Assembly (NCBI RefSeq): GCF_936933875.1
Contig: NZ_CAKZIK010000063.1
Location: forward strand, 1-8,657
DNA length: 8,657 bases
Direction of reading: 5' to 3'
DNA from: an uncultured Chryseobacterium sp.
Lineage (GTDB): Bacteria > Bacteroidota > Bacteroidia > Flavobacteriales > Weeksellaceae
The notes beneath the pieces were generated by a model, which was not told the origin of the DNA, searched no databases, and saw only the letters and a list, made by a program, of their open reading frames with translations. The translations under genes were made by a program, and so were the position numbers. Positions 5,840 to 8,657 of the stretch are shown piece by piece. Every line of letters begins with the position of its first letter. Within the stretch, counting starts at the first letter, position 1.

Positions 5840-6978
5840 CAAAGTTCAATTTTTAATTCCGGTATCATTTCGGCAGCTTCTTTCATTTTAGAATCTACAA
5901 TTTTTGCGTAAATCGCTGTGGTGCGTATTTCACGATGTCCCAAACGCTTTGAAACGGTATAAATATCAGCTCCATTTTCCAACATTAAGACTGCATTGGT
6001 ATGTCGAGCAGAGTGAAATGTTATATGTTTCGAAACTCCTGCCCTATTGCACCATCGAACGATTTCAGTATTATACGTCATTCCATATTTTAGTCCACGA
6101 AAAACCCTTTCCTGTGGTGACTGCCGTTCTCCCAACAGTTCTCTCGCCTGCTGAGAAATATACAGATATTCAACACCGTCAGTTTTTTCCTGTCTGAAGT
6201 TGACTTTGCTGAAATTTCCTTCATCGCGAACTTCCGACCAAGTTAAAGTATTGATATCCGACCAACGAAGCCCGGAAAGACAGGAAAATAGAAAAGCTCG
6301 TTTAAGTACTTCATACTTGCATTCAGTTTTTGCTAGTGACTGAAGTTCGTCAAAAGTCAAATATTCCCTTTGGCTTTCTGCTTGTTCAAATGATTTTGCC
6401 TTCTGTGCAAAATTTATTGTGAGATAACCATCATCAAAAGCATTTCTGAGAGATGCTTTAAATTTATTGAAATAGGAATATTTTGAATTTTGTGAAAGTG
6501 GAAGGTTACTTTTGGTTCGCGCATCTTTTTCAAAGTAGGATTTTACTTTCTTTAAAAATTCTTCATCAATTTCATCAAAAGTCAAATTCTTGGAGACGAT
6601 TTTTTTTAAATGCTGTAATGTAGAAAACCAATTGCCATAATTGTTGGAGGAATCCTGTTTTTGCTTTTCTGCAGTTAACTCTTCAAAGTATTTTAGAAAG
6701 GTTCTTTTGGCTTTGGTTGTATTCTTCAGCTCGTATTTACCTTGCAAAAATTCAGCTTTACGAATAGCCAGAATTCCTTCTGCCATTTCTAAAGTTTCTC
6801 TATTATGAGTTTTCTCTTTCGTAGTTTTGGGATTTCCAAACAGATACATTTTAAGAAACTCAAAATCTCTGAGGTGAGTTCTTTTACCTTGATTATCTGT
6901 TGTTGAACCTTTATAGAATTCAAGATAGAGGCTAATTCTACCGTCTGTTAATACTTTTTGCTTCAGTGTAATTTTCAT
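5839..6978 (-). CDS. Tyrosine recombinase (site-specific integrase)
   Basis: A 379-residue phage/transposon-type integrase, about the usual length for Bacteroidota element integrases. The N-terminal arm-binding region spans about 1-85, the SAM-like core-binding domain about 90-195, and the catalytic domain about 205-370. All expected catalytic residues are visible: R238 in LSGLRWSD, K265 in the beta-hairpin RQEKT, H322 and R325 in HSARH, H348 in LGHRE, and the nucleophile Y357 in TTAIYAKI. The protein therefore looks active. The ATG at 6978 follows a spacer of 168 bases from the mnmE stop, and the gene runs in the same direction as mnmE. Location beside the mnmE 3' end implies that this enzyme integrates the element there. 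The stop overlaps the next gene by one base (TGATG). No terminator is seen between mnmE and this gene, so read-through may contribute to its expression. Confidence 0.93.
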   Translation of the reverse strand: MKITLKQKVLTDGRISLYLEFYKGSTTDNQGKRTHLRDFEFLKMYLFGNPKTTKEKTHNRETLEMAEGILAIRKAEFLQGKYELKNTTKAKRTFLKYFEELTAEKQKQDSSNNYGNWFSTLQHLKKIVSKNLTFDEIDEEFLKKVKSYFEKDARTKSNLPLSQNSKYSYFNKFKASLRNAFDDGYLTINFAQKAKSFEQAESQREYLTFDELQSLAKTECKYEVLKRAFLFSCLSGLRWSDINTLTWSEVRDEGNFSKVNFRQEKTDGVEYLYISQQARELLGERQSPQERVFRGLKYGMTYNTEIVRWCNRAGVSKHITFHSARHTNAVLMLENGADIYTVSKRLGHREIRTTAIYAKIVDSKMKEAAEMIPELKIEL

Positions 6979-6990
6979 AAGTTTGTTTTG

Positions 6991-7062
6991 AGGTGTACAA
7001 TAGTGCTTTTTTGTACAACTTTTATAATCAAGGTGTACACAAGGTGTAACAAAAGTACAAAC
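6991..7062. promoter_or_regulatory. Cluster of GGTGTAC/GTACAA motifs upstream of the integrase
   Basis: AGGTGTACA (6991-6999), TTGTACAAC (7011-7019), AGGTGTACAC (7031-7040), AGGTGTAAC (7042-7050) and AGTACAAAC (7054-7062) recur in both orientations with starts about 20, 20, 11 and 12 bases apart. They could be arm-type binding sites for the integrase, or operators for the small HTH protein. On the minus strand TACTTTTG (7050-7057) matches the Bacteroidota TAnnTTTG box but lacks a well-spaced TTG upstream. Confidence 0.45.
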
Positions 7063-7109
7063 AAACTCTTACATAAGAAAATATAAATTACATAAATTAT
7101 TGAAAATCA

Positions 7110-7139
7110 ATCAAAAGAACATAAAAGAAATCAAAAGAA
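7110..7139 (+). repeat. Short A-rich direct repeats next to the mnmE stop
   Basis: ATCAAAAGAA occurs at 7110-7119 and 7130-7139, with ATAAAAGAA at 7121-7129 between them, giving steps of 11 and 9 bases. It lies directly inside the presumed attachment core. It may be an integrase or host-factor arm site, or simple A-rich sequence. Confidence 0.3.
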
Positions 7140-7146
7140 AGTAGAT

Positions 7147-7165
7147 TTATTTCCCGATACAAAAC
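7147..7165 (-). other. Putative attachment-site core at the mnmE 3' end
   Basis: On the minus strand these bases encode the invariant MnmE C-terminus FCIGK plus stop, the same stretch used as target by SGI1-type elements in Gammaproteobacteria (established knowledge). Here an intact integrase begins 168 bases beyond it. The complete reading frame fits a target gene restored by the incoming end. The matching copy at the other end of the element was not found with confidence in this window. Confidence 0.5.
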
Positions 7166-8532
7166 TTGCTGAAAATATTTCCTAAAACTTCGTCGTTAGT
7201 AAATTCTCCGCTGATTTCCCCAAGATGTTCCAAAGCAGACCGAAGTTCATAAGCCAATAATTCTGTGGATATATTTCCAGAAACGGCTTCTTTCACACGA
7301 TTTACTGAATCTAAAGACTTTTGAAGTGCTTCAAAGTGACGCTGGTTCGTAATCACCGTATTGCTTTCTTCGGTTTTAAGATTTTCAACAAAGGAGATGA
7401 GTTCTGCTTTTAAAGCTTCAATTCCGGTTTGGTCTTTTGCAGAAAGTTGCAGTATAGTTGTAGTATAGTTTTGTTTTAATTCGTCTCTTACAATTTCATC
7501 AAAATTGTTCTCGTTTTGATGCAAGTCTATTTTGTTGTGAAGCAGAATCATCTTTAAATCTTCACGCCAAAAAGTTTTTACAAAATCAATGACTTCTTCA
7601 GGTTTAGAATCAAATTCATCGTACAGATAAAGAAGAATTCTTGCCGTTGCAATTTTTTCCTTGGCTTTCTGTACTCCAATAGCTTCAATTTCGTCGGTTG
7701 TTTCACGAATTCCCGCGGTATCGATAAAACGGAAAGCGGCTCCTTTGATATGAAGAACTTCTTCAATGGTATCGCGTGTTGTTCCGGCAATATCAGAAAC
7801 GATGGCTCTTTCTTCTTTAAGCAAAGCATTGAGTAAGGTAGATTTTCCAGCATTTGGTTTCCCGATAATAGCCACATCTACCCCATTTTTTATGGCATTT
7901 CCGTACTGGAAACTTTCAATAAGAGACGAAAGTTTGTTTTCAATTCTGTCAACAAGTTGATTTAAAGCCGTTCTGTCCGCAAATTCTACATCTTCCTCTG
8001 AAAAATCTAATTCTAATTCAATTAAAGAAGTAAAATTCAACAAATCGCCACGCAAAAGTGAGATTTCATTGGAGATTCCACCTTTCAATTGATTCAAAGC
8101 TACTTTTCGCGATGCTTCATTTTCGGAAGCAATTAGGTCTGCAATGGATTCCGCCTGAGCTAAATCGATACGTCCGTTCATAAACGCACGCATGGTAAAT
8201 TCACCGGCTTTCGCCATTCTTGCGCCGTTTTTAATGAGCGCTTCCAAAATTTTTTTCGCGATATGCGGAGAACCGTGGAATGAAATTTCCACCACATTTT
8301 CTGTAGTAAAAGTTTTTGGAGCCAAAAAAACCGAAACCATAATTTCATCGATGATTTCTTCACCATCCACCATGTAGCCGTAATGCACGGTATGACTTTT
8401 CTGTCTTTCCAGATTTTTACCTTTGAAAGATTTTTGGGCAATACTTACCGCTTCTTCCCCGGAAAGACGGATGATTCCAAGTGCTCCTATTCCGTTGGCA
8501 GTCGCCAATGCGCAGATGGTGTCTTTGTTCAT
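7147..8532 (-). CDS. mnmE: tRNA modification GTPase MnmE (TrmE/ThdF)
   Basis: A 461-residue full-length protein. With MnmG it installs the 5-carboxymethylaminomethyl or related group on the wobble uridine (U34) of certain tRNAs, using methylene-tetrahydrofolate and FAD in the cytoplasm. The N-terminal folate-binding domain spans about 1-120 (it begins DTICALATANGIGALGIIRLSG). A helical domain surrounds the inserted G domain. The GTPase motifs are all present: G1 GKPNAGKS (224-231), G2 TTRDT (251-255), G3 DTAG (271-274), G4 NKID (333-336) and G5 SAK (364-366). The C-terminal FCIGK (457-461) carries the essential cysteine C458. The start ATG at 8532 gives the expected N-terminus. It is the core-genome anchor of the window and the apparent insertion target of the element to its left. 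No terminator hairpin follows its stop. Confidence 0.98.
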   Translation of the reverse strand: MNKDTICALATANGIGALGIIRLSGEEAVSIAQKSFKGKNLERQKSHTVHYGYMVDGEEIIDEIMVSVFLAPKTFTTENVVEISFHGSPHIAKKILEALIKNGARMAKAGEFTMRAFMNGRIDLAQAESIADLIASENEASRKVALNQLKGGISNEISLLRGDLLNFTSLIELELDFSEEDVEFADRTALNQLVDRIENKLSSLIESFQYGNAIKNGVDVAIIGKPNAGKSTLLNALLKEERAIVSDIAGTTRDTIEEVLHIKGAAFRFIDTAGIRETTDEIEAIGVQKAKEKIATARILLYLYDEFDSKPEEVIDFVKTFWREDLKMILLHNKIDLHQNENNFDEIVRDELKQNYTTTILQLSAKDQTGIEALKAELISFVENLKTEESNTVITNQRHFEALQKSLDSVNRVKEAVSGNISTELLAYELRSALEHLGEISGEFTNDEVLGNIFSKFCIGK

Positions 8533-8536
8533 GTTG

Positions 8537-8544
8537 CAAATTTA
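8537..8544 (-). promoter_or_regulatory. Possible -7 box (TAAATTTG) of mnmE
   Basis: TAAATTTG fits the Bacteroidota TAnnTTTG consensus, but it ends only 4 bases before the ATG and no well-placed upstream TTG is seen. If used, the message would be nearly leaderless. A chance match in AT-rich DNA is a serious alternative. Confidence 0.25.
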
Positions 8545-8600
8545 AGCAAAACTTCGCGACCTGTTTCTGTGAATTTTGTAGGTTTGTTTTTGACGATACA

Positions 8601-8633
8601 CAAAAAAGAAAGTGCAACAAATGCTGCACTTTC
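8601..8633 (-). terminator. Intrinsic terminator of the gene upstream of mnmE
   Basis: AAAGTGCA (8609-8616) pairs with TGCACTTT (8625-8632), and the stem extends inward by up to three more pairs. On the minus strand it is followed at once by a T-run (8602-8607). The run lies only on that side, so it terminates minus-strand transcription entering from beyond 8657. mnmE is therefore likely to have its own promoter in the 70 bases that follow. Confidence 0.75.
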
Positions 8634-8657
8634 AAAGGGATTTATATTCTATTTAAA

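Noticed and set aside
5904..6197. A 97-codon plus-strand frame
   Set aside because: It lies wholly inside the integrase on the opposite strand and shows no protein features.
7578..7877. Minus- and plus-strand frames inside mnmE (also 7766-7960, 8178-8441, 8192-8377, 8417-8635)
   Set aside because: All are shadow frames of the well-supported mnmE gene or of its upstream spacer.

Overview
The window looks like a piece of a low-GC Bacteroidota chromosome, most likely Flavobacteriia near Chryseobacterium (Weeksellaceae). This rests on low GC, the style of the encoded proteins, a signal peptide ending in FHAQ, a TAnnTTTG-type promoter box and few obvious Shine-Dalgarno sequences. The genus is an inference. 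The only clear housekeeping gene is mnmE at the right, complete on the minus strand. Everything to its left looks like one mobile element joined to the 3' end of mnmE, although its left boundary cannot be placed.

Layout from right to left. A minus-strand terminator at 8601-8633 closes an unseen upstream gene. mnmE follows (8532-7147) and ends in the FCIGK codons. A 168-bp spacer then carries repeated GGTGTAC-type motifs. Next, all on the minus strand, come an intact tyrosine recombinase (6978-5839), an unrecognised gene coupled to it by TGATG (5839-5255), a pair of hairpins, a small helix-turn-helix protein (5167-4880), and a Rep_3-type initiator coupled to it by TAATG (4880-3816). Just past rep lies a plasmid-type origin: seven direct iterons (3556-3811), two perfect DnaA boxes and a very AT-rich flank. 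An integrase next to a rep-iteron-DnaA origin indicates an integrated plasmid or a replicating integrative element that uses the mnmE 3' end as its target.

The region 2102-3815 is a 1.7-kb stretch without a convincing gene, but it is full of structure. It holds two related stem-loop elements (2177-2247 and 2321-2403), four helically phased 19-bp dyads (2467-2559), an AT-rich block (about 2560-3260) and a GC-richer foldable segment (3277-3350).

On the plus strand at the left, two genes of unknown role are packed together (329-1531 and 1541-2101). The first encodes a cysteine-rich, zinc-ribbon-like protein and the second an exported protein. They sit directly behind a 155-nt imperfect palindrome (153-307) that folds into one long interrupted hairpin. 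That palindrome with its gene pair, the phased dyads and the duplicated stem-loops are the least explained parts of the window.
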